From Fomes fomentarius (Eukaryota; Basidiomycota; Agaricomycetes; Polyporales; Polyporaceae): a stretch of DNA of 64,000 nucleotides. Below, one piece after another: positions 46,373-58,256 of this stretch (position 1 is the stretch's first letter; each line of letters starts with the position of its first letter). The stretch lies in NCBI GenBank assembly GCA_022606135.1, contig JABYQN010000001.1, forward strand, positions 434,001 to 498,000, given 5' to 3'. The translations under genes and the position numbers were made by a program. The notes beneath the pieces are model-generated. The model made no database searches. It was not told the DNA's origin and worked only from the letters and a program-made list of their open reading frames with translations.

Positions 46373-49021
46373 CTACGCAGTCTCAGTGCGACGTAAGTTG
46401 TACGCAGATCTTGCAGCACGCCAGGACGTCCCCCGCCTTATGCGTTGTCCTCGAGTACGGGTCGCGAGCGCGCGTTTGGGGCGTGCATATCCAGGATCAT
46501 CATCCACCGGAGCTTCGTTCCTCTTCTCCCCCGTCTTGGCTCGTTTCGCGGAACGCTTGTCAGAGTCTCCAGCTCCAGGGGCTTCATCGGCGTCACCACC
46601 ATCGACATATGTCGCCTCTTCGTCATCAGACGCGCCCGCGTAGAAGTCCGACGCGGGCATCGATTGCACATAAGCGGAACCCGTCGCGAGTTGGTCGCCA
46701 ACTTTGTCATTCACCGGCCAGTCCTGCTCCAAGCTCTCGTTCAGTAACGATAAAAGAGCGTCGTGGTCGTCCAACTTGTCGACGACATTGCTGCCCTCGG
46801 CTTGCATGAGCTGCATCTCTTCTGCGACTTTGATGGCCCACTTCTCTTGTGTGACTTTGAGAACGGAGCGGGGCCTAATCTTGATATAGCGTGCTTTGAA
46901 CCATTTGAGCATCGTGCGGAAGACCAGATTGATAGGATGGTAGGAATCGTAGTTTCCAGTTTCGTAGAAGAACTCAATCGGATGGCCTGCTGCGGATTGC
47001 AGCACGCCGCCCATTCGCATGGTGTCGCGCTTGTGGCTGCCACAACGGAAGGACCCGTCTCTGATAGAGTAATCGTCAAAGAAGTGGAACATGGTGAGAT
47101 GGAGCCCCTCCGAGTCCGTGCAGGTATGGGAGAGGTAGCGTAGGGAGTTGTACAGGGAGACATGGTGGAAAGCCTCGATTTCGTCTGCGATCGTGACGGG
47201 CTCTTCGGGGTTATCGAGAATGTACGCGGATCTGAACTGCCATGTCCCCTGATGCTGTAATCAGATCAGGAAAAGCCCGAACTCAGGGCAACGTGTCCAC
47301 TTACTGTGCGCACAGGTTGGCGTGCTTGCTCCTGATCACCTTCCGGCACGAGTGACTTAGACAGCTCCCAGTCGCTGAGAATTCCCCTCCAGACAACGCG
47401 CAGCTTGCCATCCTTCTCGTCACGGATGACAGTGGGGCAAATGAGTATGTTGCCCGCACTAACATCTCGATGGATGATCTTCGCTTTCTTGTATGCCTCA
47501 GCATGTGCTGCACGGAACGGCCAGATTGAGCATGAGGAATGCCAGCGTGTGATACAGACACTCACCCTCAACGCAATCGCGGACGATGGTCATGAGCTGT
47601 TTCCCGTTGGTGAAGTCGCACAAAGGCAAACAGACTTCCTCGACGACCAGGCGATAGTGGCGGAAGTGTCGCTTGCCATTGATGGTCTTGCCTTGATTAA
47701 CGAATTCGCTTGGTGAGATCTGTGGTGACAGAAGGACTTTTTTCGAACCCGCACTTTCTCGGTGTACAGATGACTTGTTCGCAGCGGAAACGGAACGCGT
47801 CATTCTCTTCGTACCACTAGATCTAGTGGGCTTAGAAGACGAAGAATTGGCTGAATGTTCGCGGGTAACGGTGAATTGCTCTAGCTCGCCGTCACAGACG
47901 TGGGTCGGAGTGTTCTTGACCCCGGCATCGCGAAGGGCGCGCAGAACCTTGCCTTCTGTGTTGACGTTTTCATAGTGAGGTCGCCAAGCATCCTTGAGAA
48001 AGACAAAACGTCCGCCAGACGTGTCCCACGCCACGAAGCCACGCATACCGCGTCCAGACATACCAGGTGCGACGAACAAGGGCTTGCCCACGAGGAACTT
48101 TTGATCAGGGCTATCTTGTGCTGGAACGGTCAGTCGATAGCGGGTAGCATCGTGTGCGAGGGATTCCCTGAATGCAGCCCGCACGAAGTCAAATGTGTAA
48201 GGGAGCTCCAGCTCGTCGTCCACGACAGTCCCTTCGGCGGCGGAGATGTCGGTATCGCAGATCGCCGCGACTCTATCCATCTTCTTGTAGTCCTCGTCAT
48301 CCTTCGTCAAGGGAGTGGCAGTGTCGTCAAGGCCTTGCTTGTCGCGTTCGAGGAAAGAGAAGCCAAAGAGAATGTCACGAAGGAGATAACGACCACGAGG
48401 TTCTGTGTAGTCGAACGACTTGGTAAAGAGCGTCCTGGACCGGTCCCAACGCGCGACACGCATCTTAGTCCCGGTGACGAGAAAGAGAAGCAGGGACGTG
48501 CGGTGTTGATGTGAGAAGGCGTGAGCCACATACGAGGTGATCTGACCACGGACGTCAGTGCGTGTATCCGAGGACTCGTCCCCTTTGCTTTTGTTATCGT
48601 AGGGGTTCAAGCGGTCATCCGCTGTCCTTGTGAACTCCAACAGTGCACGCACACGCTCCCAGTGAGGACGTCCGTCGTTAGCAAATTCTGCCCTTTGATA
48701 GAGTGCGCCGTCGACTTTGAGCTCGCTCGGATCCCTTTTCTCCCATCGATCCTGCGATAATCCGAGGCGATAGCCCGGGCACGGGCCCTTTGCGTTCTTA
48801 GTGGTTGGGTTCAACCACGCAGACTGGACGCAGAGTTAGAAGACTGCAGAAACGATGGTTAGAATGCATACCCATGCTTCTGCGATCTCTCGTTCGCTGT
48901 TCGCGTTGATGATCAAGTCGATAATTCTTTGCGGCATGACCGGAGGTTTGGATGAGGTGTTCGAGTTGGGTATAGGGAGGAAAGACCGCACGAAGACGTC
49001 GGTGTCCGTGAAGGTGCCCAT
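46373..49021 (-). CDS. FunK1-type fungal protein kinase K5
   Basis: Exons 48872-49021, 47566-48823, 47305-47507 and 46373-47248 join to 828 residues. It resembles K1 most: both share the KNAKGPCPGYRLG segment and a DEREVAEAW/SEREIAEAW end of exon 1. Landmarks are PGMSGRGMRGF, the lysine in FVFLKDAWR, the glutamate in NTEGKVL, HRDVSAGN and DWELSK. The acidic patch (DDEEATYVDGGDADE) and basic end (RGQRIRRGTSWRAARSAYNLR) follow the family plan. The first exon is again 50 codons, which fixes the start at 49021. K6 lies upstream on the same strand, 950 bases away. Confidence 0.9.
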
Positions 49022-49972
49022 GTGTGCGTTCGCGTCCGCAATTTCCTTCCGTTTTTGCAAGGGGGCTCAGAGCAGTGTTCAAAGGGTGGAAACCGGAGAC
49101 TGAAGCGTGCAGGAGAGGGGGTCGGGGCAGGCACGGTGCGCACGGGACCGGGTTAGGCCACAACATATTGAGACAGTAAAATCCACGTACAAGAGTTGGT
49201 CGTGTCGAGGATTTGTATTGTTCTGAATGTTGCCGCGGCGAAATGCGGTCGCACCACAGTCAATACTATTCTGTGAAACCATAGTCGGAGGCTGGATTCG
49301 ATGAGTGAATCACATAAGATAGAGCATACCGGTAAGCGAAGTAGTAGAGGTGGAGCCCGCGAGATGTGCACTGTTTTCTAAGTGGTGTCAGTGAACGGAA
49401 TGCAGACCAAGCCACAGTGGTCGTGTTCGTGTTTCCACACCTTCCAGCGCTTATCAGTATCATGCCGTGTATCGGCATCCCTATAAGTTTCAACCACCTT
49501 CAATTGCATTGATCTGTCAAAGTTGCTCTGCTGTCTAAGTCTTTCAGTTGCTTACATCTGCTCCCTTTGGATGTATACTAGCTTTTGGAGAATACATGAT
49601 GGTACTGACTGAACCGCGGCGGACCTGGCAGTCGGTACTAGTGGCCTACTACTCAGGCTGCCTACAGGCGGAGATGTGCATTCTATGGAATGAACGCGCT
49701 TACTTATACTGTACCCGGACAATCCAGGGTACATGTTTGTCCCTCGGATATGCTCGCCTCGCTCGCGATGACAAACTGTGGTTCTGCTCCAGTGAGACCC
49801 AATCTGAGAGGTGAAGCACTTCCACGACACATTCACTTCCATCTACCAGTCCTGAGTCTAGTAAGTCCGAATGATGCAGCACCGCTCTATATTGGCTACC
49901 ACGATATTCCCATCCGAGATAATCTACTATGTCTTTGATACAGAGAGACGAAGCGCAATATAGATTTCATCA
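49022..49972. other. Intergenic region K5/K6
   Basis: Upstream of K5 and downstream of K6, both on the minus strand. It presumably contains the K5 promoter. No gene or repeat is seen. Confidence 0.4.
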
Positions 49973-52583
49973 TCAATTGCGACGGCGGCGTTTGGCAGGA
50001 CGTTCTTGTGATGACTCGTCGTTGGACTCTCCACGTCCCCGGACTGGATTAGGCCGACGCTTCAAGGACTTGTCCTCTTGCTGCTGAGGTGTCACCTTCT
50101 TCACAGAGCGGTTCCCCTTTTTCGACGCTGCAAGTGTTTTCTTTCGTGATGCTCTCGCCGCCGCCTGCCGTTTCTTGCTCGGTGCCGCACCATTCTCCTT
50201 CGAAGACCCCTCGCGAGCACCCTCGTCCTGCCCCTTGTCGTCCTTCTCTGCATTCTCCCGGTCTATTGCCTGTCGTTCTTGCGGAGCAGCGCGCTGGGTG
50301 TCGCGGAACATCTGTATCTGGTTTCCGACGTAGTCCCCTGCGGGCCAGTCCTTGCTTAGAGCCTGATTGACAAGCTCTAGCACGGCTACGTGGTCGTCGA
50401 GCTTCACTGCCAACTCCTCCACGTCAACCTCGTCGACAGGTCCCTCGACGTAATTGGAATCGACGTCATCCCGTGGCAATGGGTGGCGACGAATCAATGC
50501 GTCTCCGTACTCCCGGTAGAATACAGCCCGGCAGAGGTGCAAGTATTCGTCGAGGAACGCGTTCATCGGCGTCTGGACTAGATTACCGTCTGCATCGTAG
50601 CCTTTGAAGCTGTGCTCGAAGGAGTCAAAGTTTCCGAAGCGTAATGCATGCACCTTGATGTTTGAGACGTCGATAGTCATATCCGAAAAGTAGCATCCGT
50701 AGTCGGTGAAATCGTTCAAGAAATCATTCACCTCGCTGGGATCGAAATTGGTACGCAGGAAGCAGACAGCGTACCAGATCCCAACCCACAGGAATGACTC
50801 GAGTTCGTCGGCGACGGTGAGTTGCTTGAGTGCATCACGACAATAAGCCACTGAAGAGAATGGAAGAGTTCGCTGAGAAAGAAGGGAACCATCAACTTGG
50901 CAATCCTTTGCATAGTCCTTACTCAGTACGCACCACGATGCAGGCCCATCTACTTAAACTATAGCGTTGGTCAGGTCGGGATGGCCGGGACACCTCCCAG
51001 TCGATGAGCATGCCCTCCCACTTTACGGTAGGCTTGCCGGCGCCTTCGCATACAATTCTAGGACAGCTCATGAGGTTATCGCAGCTGATGTCACCATGGA
51101 GGAAGCCGGCCTTCACGGCCTGACCATGAGCTACATGGTACATCAGCAATTGCCGTGGGTTGTCTGGGGATTGAAGAACTCACCGACTATACAGTCCCTT
51201 AAACCAGCCAATAGCTGGGTCCCTGACTTGATAACACAGTACAAGGGCCTGCATATTTCACGCACGACTACGCGGTAGTGCGTCTTAGATTGGTAGCCGA
51301 TGCCTGAGTCGTCTACCGCATATACCGATTCGATGTTCTCGCAGTCGAGGCCCTCAGGTGTCCGTGCGAAGAAGGTGTCTGTCATTGTTCCTTGCCCGGG
51401 AAGATCCCCCTCACATACGACTGTCGGCACATGTGGAACACCAGCTTTGTTAAGCTCCGCAAGGACTTGACCCTCGCGCGGCCTGACCGCGTCTTCCGTC
51501 GTGTACCGCCAGGCATCCTTGAGGAACATGAATGTCTTTGTTTCGCAGTCGACCGCGATATGTGGGCGGCCGGTCCGGAGGTCTTCTGCCGATGGATATC
51601 CAAAAGGTCTTCCCACGAGAAAATCGCGAGACGTGCCATCTGGACGCGGGACGGACAGTTTCCAGCGTGCTTCGGATGAGAGGGAGTCGTTGTAGGCCTT
51701 CCGAACGAATGCGAATACGCGGGAAGCATCGTGAGGGTCGCCGTCGATGGTGGATCCGGGCTCCATGGGGAAGTCATTAGCACGAGCACCTCGCAAATTC
51801 TCCATGAGCACAGATTCTGGAGAGCCAGGGAGTACGGGGGCCACAGTGGGATCCCAACCAAGCTGCTCGTCCGTCAGCATGGATAGTCGCCAGAAGAGGT
51901 CCGACAGAAGTGCGGGACGCTGGACATAGTCGACCTTATAGGAGAAAAGGGTTCCAGATCTGTCCCACCGCGAGAGCCGGAACGTCGACTCGTGCAGGAT
52001 GACCACAAACACGGCGGTCAGATGTCGCTCTACACATTGCTTGTGTACGAAGGCATCGACCTCGTCACGGACCTCTTGTCGATAAGCGTCCTTTCCATCT
52101 TGGATGTAGAGGTAGCGCCGATGATTCGAACCATGGGCAGGCTCGAGTTCCCGGAAAGGATCGTAGTCGCAAAACCTGAAGAACACCTTGGGTTTCGCCC
52201 ACTCAGGCCTCTCATTCCCGAGTCGAACGAGCTGCGCCCAATGGCTGCTATTTCCTGGCGCGTTTGGCACTAGAGAGAAGTCAGAACCTTCCGCAAGCTT
52301 GTAGTCGTGCACGTATCGAATCTGTAGCTCGGCATGGTCAGAACTTAGCAGTTGCGGCATGGTTAGTAGGAGGGTGACAGAGGCGCACCAGGAGGTCGGC
52401 GGGCGTTTCTCCTCCCGAATCCGTCACGATATTCTTCAGCTTGTTGATGAGGGTGCGTAGAGTCGAGAGACGCGACCTTGTCTTGTACGCCGTCGAACCA
52501 TCGGCGGGTATGGGCCAGAACGTGTCGAGGAACTTGATGAGTGAGATGCGAATGCAATGGTCCATAGAAGTATGACTAGTCAT
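49973..52583 (-). CDS. FunK1-type fungal protein kinase K6 (most divergent)
   Basis: Exons 52389-52583, 51184-52321, 50934-51130 and 49973-50872 join to 809 residues with the same intron phases as the other kinases. Conserved elements are the lysine in FMFLKDAWR, HGDISCDN (HGD instead of HRD), LIDWEVSR (DWE instead of DFG) and RTLPFSSVAYC. The last matches the usual FunK1 'GTLPFM' segment better than the GTWQF of K1, K2, K4 and K5. The alpha-C region differs (PREGQVLAEL). The C-terminus is strongly basic: a KKRQAAARASRKKTLAASKK run and RPAKRRRRN at the end, likely a nuclear-localisation signal. A later in-frame ATG (52565) is also possible. Confidence 0.85.
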
Positions 52584-52935
52584 AATTGGCTAGAGATGAT
52601 GGAATAGATTTATATGGCCGGAGGAGGACGCAGTGGTAGCAGTGGTAGCAATGGTGGTTGGAAGAGTTGAAGAGCGCCTATATTGAACGAGTTCATGTAC
52701 AGATCTGTGAAATCTCGGCAATGGTGCTCATTGTCCGTCGCTTATGGCAGCAAGGTCTCATGCTTGTAGAGTTTACATAGAACGGACGACACGTCACAGT
52801 AGCTTGCGTGAACTACAATACAACATCATCCAGACGACTCGGAATCCATATTGTCGAACTGAACCCCGGGCCTAGCCTGAGGCAACTTGATTTATCCACC
52901 AGCCATCGGTGATTCGTGAACAGAGACAGCGAAAA

Positions 52936-53100
52936 TCAGTAGCGACGGCGGCGTTTCGTAGGTGGTTCTTCTCGTGGCTGGTCCTGGGCTTGACGAGTAC
53001 TGCGGACTGGCTTCAAGTTGCGCTGACGCTTCAACGGGTTATTGCCTTCCTCAGGCTGCTGTTGTGGCCCCTACTGCGTAGGATGGTTGATTATCCTTGA
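52936..53100 (-). pseudogene. FunK1 C-terminal relic K7
   Basis: The minus-strand reading ends PPTKRRRRY-stop and contains QQQPEEGNNPLKRQR and LKPVRSTRQ. This parallels K6's QQQEDKSLKRR, NPVRGRG and RPAKRRRRN. Upstream the frame meets a TAG and homology fades. It is the last about 45 residues of a seventh kinase gene that once stood in tandem with K6. The retrotransposon insertion lies a few hundred bases further right. Confidence 0.65.
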
Positions 53101-53534
53101 TGCCACGTCTTCGACCCTGCCGCAGCCTATGCGTTTGTTCCTCTTCGAGACCTGACGCAGCCACCTTGCCCACACGCTTCTCCTGCGGTCTCTGAAGGTA
53201 TGCTGCATCTTTCTAATGGTTGCACTCTTTACCACACTGATCTGTGGTCGTGTTAGTAGTGATGCGGGCTTGGTTACACAAACGCTTTGCTTGTACTCAT
53301 GGACTGGAATGTTGAGTTTTGATGTTCAGGATGAGACAATGCAGCACGCACGACTGGCGCAACACAGACAGTCATCATCGCGTGATCGCGAAGCAGGGAC
53401 GTCACGGGGAGTCAAACTTATACTTGGGTCTGAGAAAGTAGTACGTACTTAGCTATTACAATCCTTCATCTCTCTCAGCCGATAGAGAAGGATCCAGATA
53501 TCTGTGCATCTGCAGCTCTCCGCCTCCTATTCAG

Positions 53535-53546
53535 TGGAACACCGGT
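53535..53546 (+). pseudogene. Glyoxalase-like gene, exon stub left of the retrotransposon
   Basis: A strong acceptor (pyrimidine tract ending TATTCAG at 53534) precedes TGG AAC ACC GGT. That reading continues in frame across the insertion as ACC CTC GAC CAT at 59980, once the five duplicated bases (CCGGT) are counted once. The earlier exon or exons with the start codon were not identified. Confidence 0.55.
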
Positions 53547-54098
53547 TGATGAACTCTGAACCTGTAAGGCAAGGAGCGACTGTAAGTCACAACAGAGAGG
53601 GATCTTCAGTCAGTGAGCAAACGACTATATTGCATAGTGAAGTACCTGTAAGTCACAACAGAGAGGGACTACAAGTACTAAGTCAGTAAGAAGTAGTAGA
53701 GCATATGTATGTAAAGGACTTACTCTTCAGTCAGTGAGCGAACGACTGAAGAGCAGAGGCGAAGAAGGGACTGCTTTTATACATGAGGGATGAGTCCATG
53801 AGTCAGCGAATGAAGCAGTCACATGTAGCCATAAGACGATGAGTCAGAGTCCGTATCGGCATATGAGTCAGATACAGTCATAGCATGAGTCAGACATAAG
53901 GTCTAGAAGAGTCCGGTGCAGTGTAGAACGCACTGGTACGCACAGGAATGCACAGTAACCATATGGTCATGGGAAAGTACAGTAGGAGAACAAAGAAAAC
54001 CATAAATGGTAAGTAGGAACAGCCTATCTAATCATATGACCATAAACAAGTGTACACAACTCCGGTCCGAGCACAGCCGGTAGTCCGGAAGTTCAACA
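53547..54098 (-). repeat. 3' LTR
   Basis: 552 bases, identical to the right LTR except A versus G at 53571/59447 and at 53619/59495. It contains two internal copies of a CAGTGAGCGAACGACT-type block and two of GTAAGTCACAACAGAGAGGG. Confidence 0.95.
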
Positions 54099-54109
54099 CT
54101 CCCACTCGT

Positions 54110-56613
54110 TCAAGATGCAACGGAAACAAGACCGATCTCATCAATGAACTTTGCCAAAATGGAATAAGGCACGTTCTTTGTGAGAGAATCAGCCAACTGA
54201 TCCGCGGTTGCAACATAGAAGATCTCGACAGAGCCAGACTCCACTTGTTCACGAATGAAGTGGTAGCGAATCTCTATGTGCTTGGTACGCCGGTCGACTA
54301 CTGGATTGACTGACAGGAAAATCGAACCCTGGTTGTCTAAACACATGGGTGTCGGCCTGGTCAAGTCATCACCAAGTTCATCGCCAAACGTCCTCAGCCA
54401 GATCAACTGACGACAGGTATCAGAGGCCGCTTTATATTCCGCCTCAGTAGAGGAGAGCGAAATGGTAGGCTGACGCCTCGAAGCCCACGATATAGCACCA
54501 CCTGCCATCAAGAAGACGAAGCCAGAGGTAGAATGCCGATCATCACGGTCTTCGGCCCAATCTGAATCCGAATAGGAAATCAGACCGTCATTAGACGCTC
54601 CCTTGTAGCGCAAGCGATACGCCTTTGTCCCTTGAAGGTAACGCAGGACATACTTCGCATAACTCATGTGCGCTTCAGAGGGATTGGCATTGTATTTCGA
54701 TAACCGTGTGACAGCGAAGGAGATATCAGGACGCGTTCCGAGCATGGCGTACAAAAGACTGCCAATGAGACTCTGGTAGCGTTGCCTGAACTGATCGGAA
54801 GCTGGTTCGTCGGCACTTGCCAAGACAGCACCAGCAGGAAGGGGTGTACGTGAGGGTTTACAGTCAGCCATCTGAAAGCGCTCGAGAACAGACTGGATGT
54901 ACTCTTCCTGGTCGATGTCAATCATACGAGTAGATCGATCACGAGTGATGCGAAGACCAAGGAAGCGCTGTACAGATCCCAAGTCCGTCATCTTGTACTG
55001 CTTAGAAAGCGAACGCTTGACTTGTTTGATATGACTAGACTGATCGCCCATCAGAAGTAGATCGTCGACACAAAGAACGACAATCGTGACGTGATCCCCC
55101 CCTTGTCGCCGATATACGTAGATCCCAGCATCAGAATATGTCCGTGTAAATCCCAGATCTAGAAGCGATTGATGGATTTTCGCATTCCACTGACGCGACA
55201 CCTGCTTAAGACCATAGATAGCCTTTTTGAGTAGACAGACGTGATCTTCCTTCCCAGGAACGACCCAGCCTTCCGGCTGTTCCATATAAATCTCCTCATC
55301 TAGATCACCATTCAGGAACGCGGTCTTGACATCCATTGACTCGATGTCCCAGTCCTCAAGCGCTGCATGCGCGAGTAAATACCGGATAGACTCAAACCGC
55401 GCCACTGGAGAGAACGTCTCATGGTAGTCCTCTCCCCACACCTGAGTGAAACCCTTTGCAACAAGACGAGCCTTGTACCGCCCATCATGTTTGATGTCAT
55501 AGACCCAGCGGTTAGAGACAACATGCCGGCCCTTGGGACGAGGAACGAGAACCCAAGTCTTATTCTCCATAAGCGACTCAAACTCCGACTTCTCAGCTTC
55601 GCGCCATTTCCCAGCATCAGGTGAGCGCATGGCTTCCTTATGCGACTGAGGTAAGCCAGCTTTATACTGAGCAGCAGCTAGAAAAGCGAGTATCGTCTCC
55701 GCTTCACGCAGATTGCCATCCTTGTCGATCTGATTATCAGCACGTGCAGGATCGTCATACACGTTGTTATCAGTCCTGTCCTTGTGGGGAATACCAGCTT
55801 TTTCGCGACGAGGACGGTCACGAGCAATGCTTGGTTCATTAGCTCCCACTGGAGGGTGACGACCACGTTTGTGAGGAGGACGAGGAGGAACGACAGGAGG
55901 CGGCGTAGGAGGACGTTGTGGAGGAGGAGGAGGCTCAGCAGGAGCTTCTGCAGGAGGAGCGGGATCAACATCTGCTGGAGGGTCAGGTTGTGGTGGTTCG
56001 AAGAGGTTGGGAGGAATGAAAGGGATTGCATCATTGGGATCGACCAAATCAGAGTCATCGTTCGAGGAATCATCCGATTGATCATCTGAGAACGGACTGT
56101 TGTCCGGGGTAGAAGGACGGTTGCCAGGTAAGTTACGAGCAGGGAAAGACTCTTCGTCAAATGTTGCATCGCGGGACACGACGATAGAGCGGTTGGCTGG
56201 ATTCCAAAACCTATACCCCTTGGAACCAGACTCATACCCAACGAAGATCATCTCGACAGCCTTCTTGTCGAGTTTCCCTTCGCGCTTTGCCTTCTGCACG
56301 TGGACAAAAGCTTTGCACCCAAACACTCTGAAGTAAGAGACGTCCGGAACGGTACCATCCCAAACAGTGATGGGGCACGACCACTTGTGTCGTCGCATAG
56401 GTTGACGATTGTAGATATGAACGGCTGTGTCAAGAGCGAGTTGCCAGAAACCATGACTAAGGCCTGCTTGGTGGAGCATAGACAGAGCCTTTTCAGTAAT
56501 AGTACGATTCCAGCGCTCAGCACGTCCATTCTGTTGAGGCGAACCCGGTAGAGTCTTCTGGTGCTCGATACCGTGCAAACGAAGAAGTGTAGAGAACTCG
56601 TCTGATGTGTATT
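54110..56613 (-). CDS. Retrotransposon pol part 2: integrase end, reverse transcriptase, RNase H
   Basis: The open frame stops 11 bases from the 3' LTR. In order it holds the integrase glutamate region (SPQQNGRAER), a proline-rich linker, and the RT fingers and palm (KTAFLNGDLDEEIYMEQPEG, AIYGLKQ). Next come the catalytic LCVDDLL, then the copia RNase H signature (YSDSDWAEDRDDRHSTSG, SLSSTEAEY). The RT box reads C-V-D-D where copia elements usually have Y-V-D-D; both aspartates are kept. This frame is cut off from the upstream gag-protease frame by one base missing in a G-run. Confidence 0.9.
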
Positions 56614-58256
56614 CCCCCCTCGATCTGAGCGGATCGATTTGATCTTCTTGCCGGTCTGGTTCTCAGCCCACGCCTTATAGTCTTTGAACGCTTGGATCGC
56701 GTCAGACTTGTGTTTAAGGAAGTAAGCACGAGCGAGACCAGAGTAGTCATCAATAAAACCGGCAAAGTATTTCCAACCTCCGATAGCCTGAGTGCGCATC
56801 GGTCCATCGAGGTCCGTATGGACTCGCTCGAGAACTTCAGTAGCGCGCTTCTCAGAAGGTGGAAAGGGGTTACGAGTGGATTTGCCAAAAGCGCATCCAT
56901 CACACGGTTCTTCGTCTGCAGGATCAACAGCATCAACCCCCTTAGTATGCTTAGGAAGGTTGCGCAGAACGTCCTTGCCCGCATGACCGAAGCGACGGTG
57001 CCAGGTCTTGAACTTACGGACATTGAGATGGACGCGCTTGCCGTTGTGAAGCTCAATAATAGTCCAATAACAATTAGACGAAGGGTTGTATCGCGCCTCC
57101 AGGATCTTACGACCCTTGATATGAATCGTTGAACCATATTTGACAGCGCCATCAGGCAGCTTGTCGAAAATGCACATGCGCCCATCCCCTTGAAAGAGGG
57201 AGTAACCATTGCGCTCAATGGAGCCAGTCGAGAAGATGTGACCAATGGTGCCTGGTATGTAGTAGACGTGGTTCAGAGTAATTGCTACCTTCTGACCGTC
57301 TAGCCAGGTTTCTCCAGACAGAGTTCCTTCCCCAAGTGCCTGAATGATGCTGCTATCACCTTGTCCAGCAGTGTTAAACAGTACAGGGGAATCGAAGGGT
57401 TGGTACTCAATGAACTCAGAGAGATCACCAGTGATATGTTGAGAGGCTCCAGAGTCCATCAGCCATGCAGTCCAGTTCACACTGTTTGAGGCCATAGCCT
57501 CATCGTAGAAAGAAGCAGCGATGTTAGACGAACCGGCTACAAGTACAGATGATACAGACTCGGTAGTGACGTGCGCATGGTTATGAGAAGTGTCCTTATT
57601 CTTCCCCTTGTCCTTATCCTTGTCTTTGTCCTTCCCTTTACCCTTGCCCTTGCCTTTGGGACACTTCTCAGGGTACTTCTGATAGCAGTTGGACTCATGA
57701 TGAGAGCCACTCCCGCAATGAGAGCAGGGACCCTTGGGCTTCGGCTTGGTCTGGGAGACCTTGTTCGCAGACTGGCCGTTCTTGCGCATGGACTCCTCAG
57801 CCAAGGTCTTCGACTGGATGTCGTCGAGAGTGACCTTGTCGAGGTCTGTAGTCGCCATAAGCGCAGAGACCATGGACCGGTACGACTCCGGGATCTTGGA
57901 CATCAAGAGAAGGGCTTGCATGTTGTCAGAGAGCGTGACGCCGTTGCTACTAATTTCGCGCAGGCGTGTGATAAGACGCATCATCTGATCCTGAAGGGGC
58001 TTCTGTTCGTTCATCCGAGGCTCAGCGACGAGCGACTCGAACAAACCCCAGACGTGGGCACTATTAGGCTTGCCAAACTTGTTCTGTAACGCTTCCCAGG
58101 ACTCAGCAGCAGTCATGTCCCTGGGTTGTCCACCCGAGACAGGAATCTGAGTGTCCAGAACGTAGTGAAAGTTTGGTGCGACACACATGTACATCATGCC
58201 GCGAGCTTGCCCATCAAGTTTATCCCACTTGTCCTTGGCAGCTTGCTCAGTAGGAT
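56614..58256 (-). CDS. Retrotransposon gag-pol part 1: gag core, zinc knuckle, protease, integrase N-part
   Basis: This carries the gag core (KWDKLDGQARGMMYM, LRE-S-G--LSD) and a CX2CX4HX4C knuckle (CSHCGSGSHHESNC). A lysine/glycine/aspartate repeat follows the knuckle (KGKGKGKDKDKDKDKGK). Next come the aspartic protease box (WLMDSGASQH) and the GAG-pre-integrase zinc-binding part (WHRRFGH ... CDGC). The first two integrase aspartates are in HTDLDGP and FIDDYSG. The frame runs on to 56248 as nonsense past the G-run, where integrase homology switches frame. Confidence 0.9.

Noticed and set aside
53600..53760. Regularly spaced short repeats that could suggest a CRISPR-like array
   Set aside because: They are internal duplications within the LTR, occur identically in both LTRs, and the organism is a fungus.
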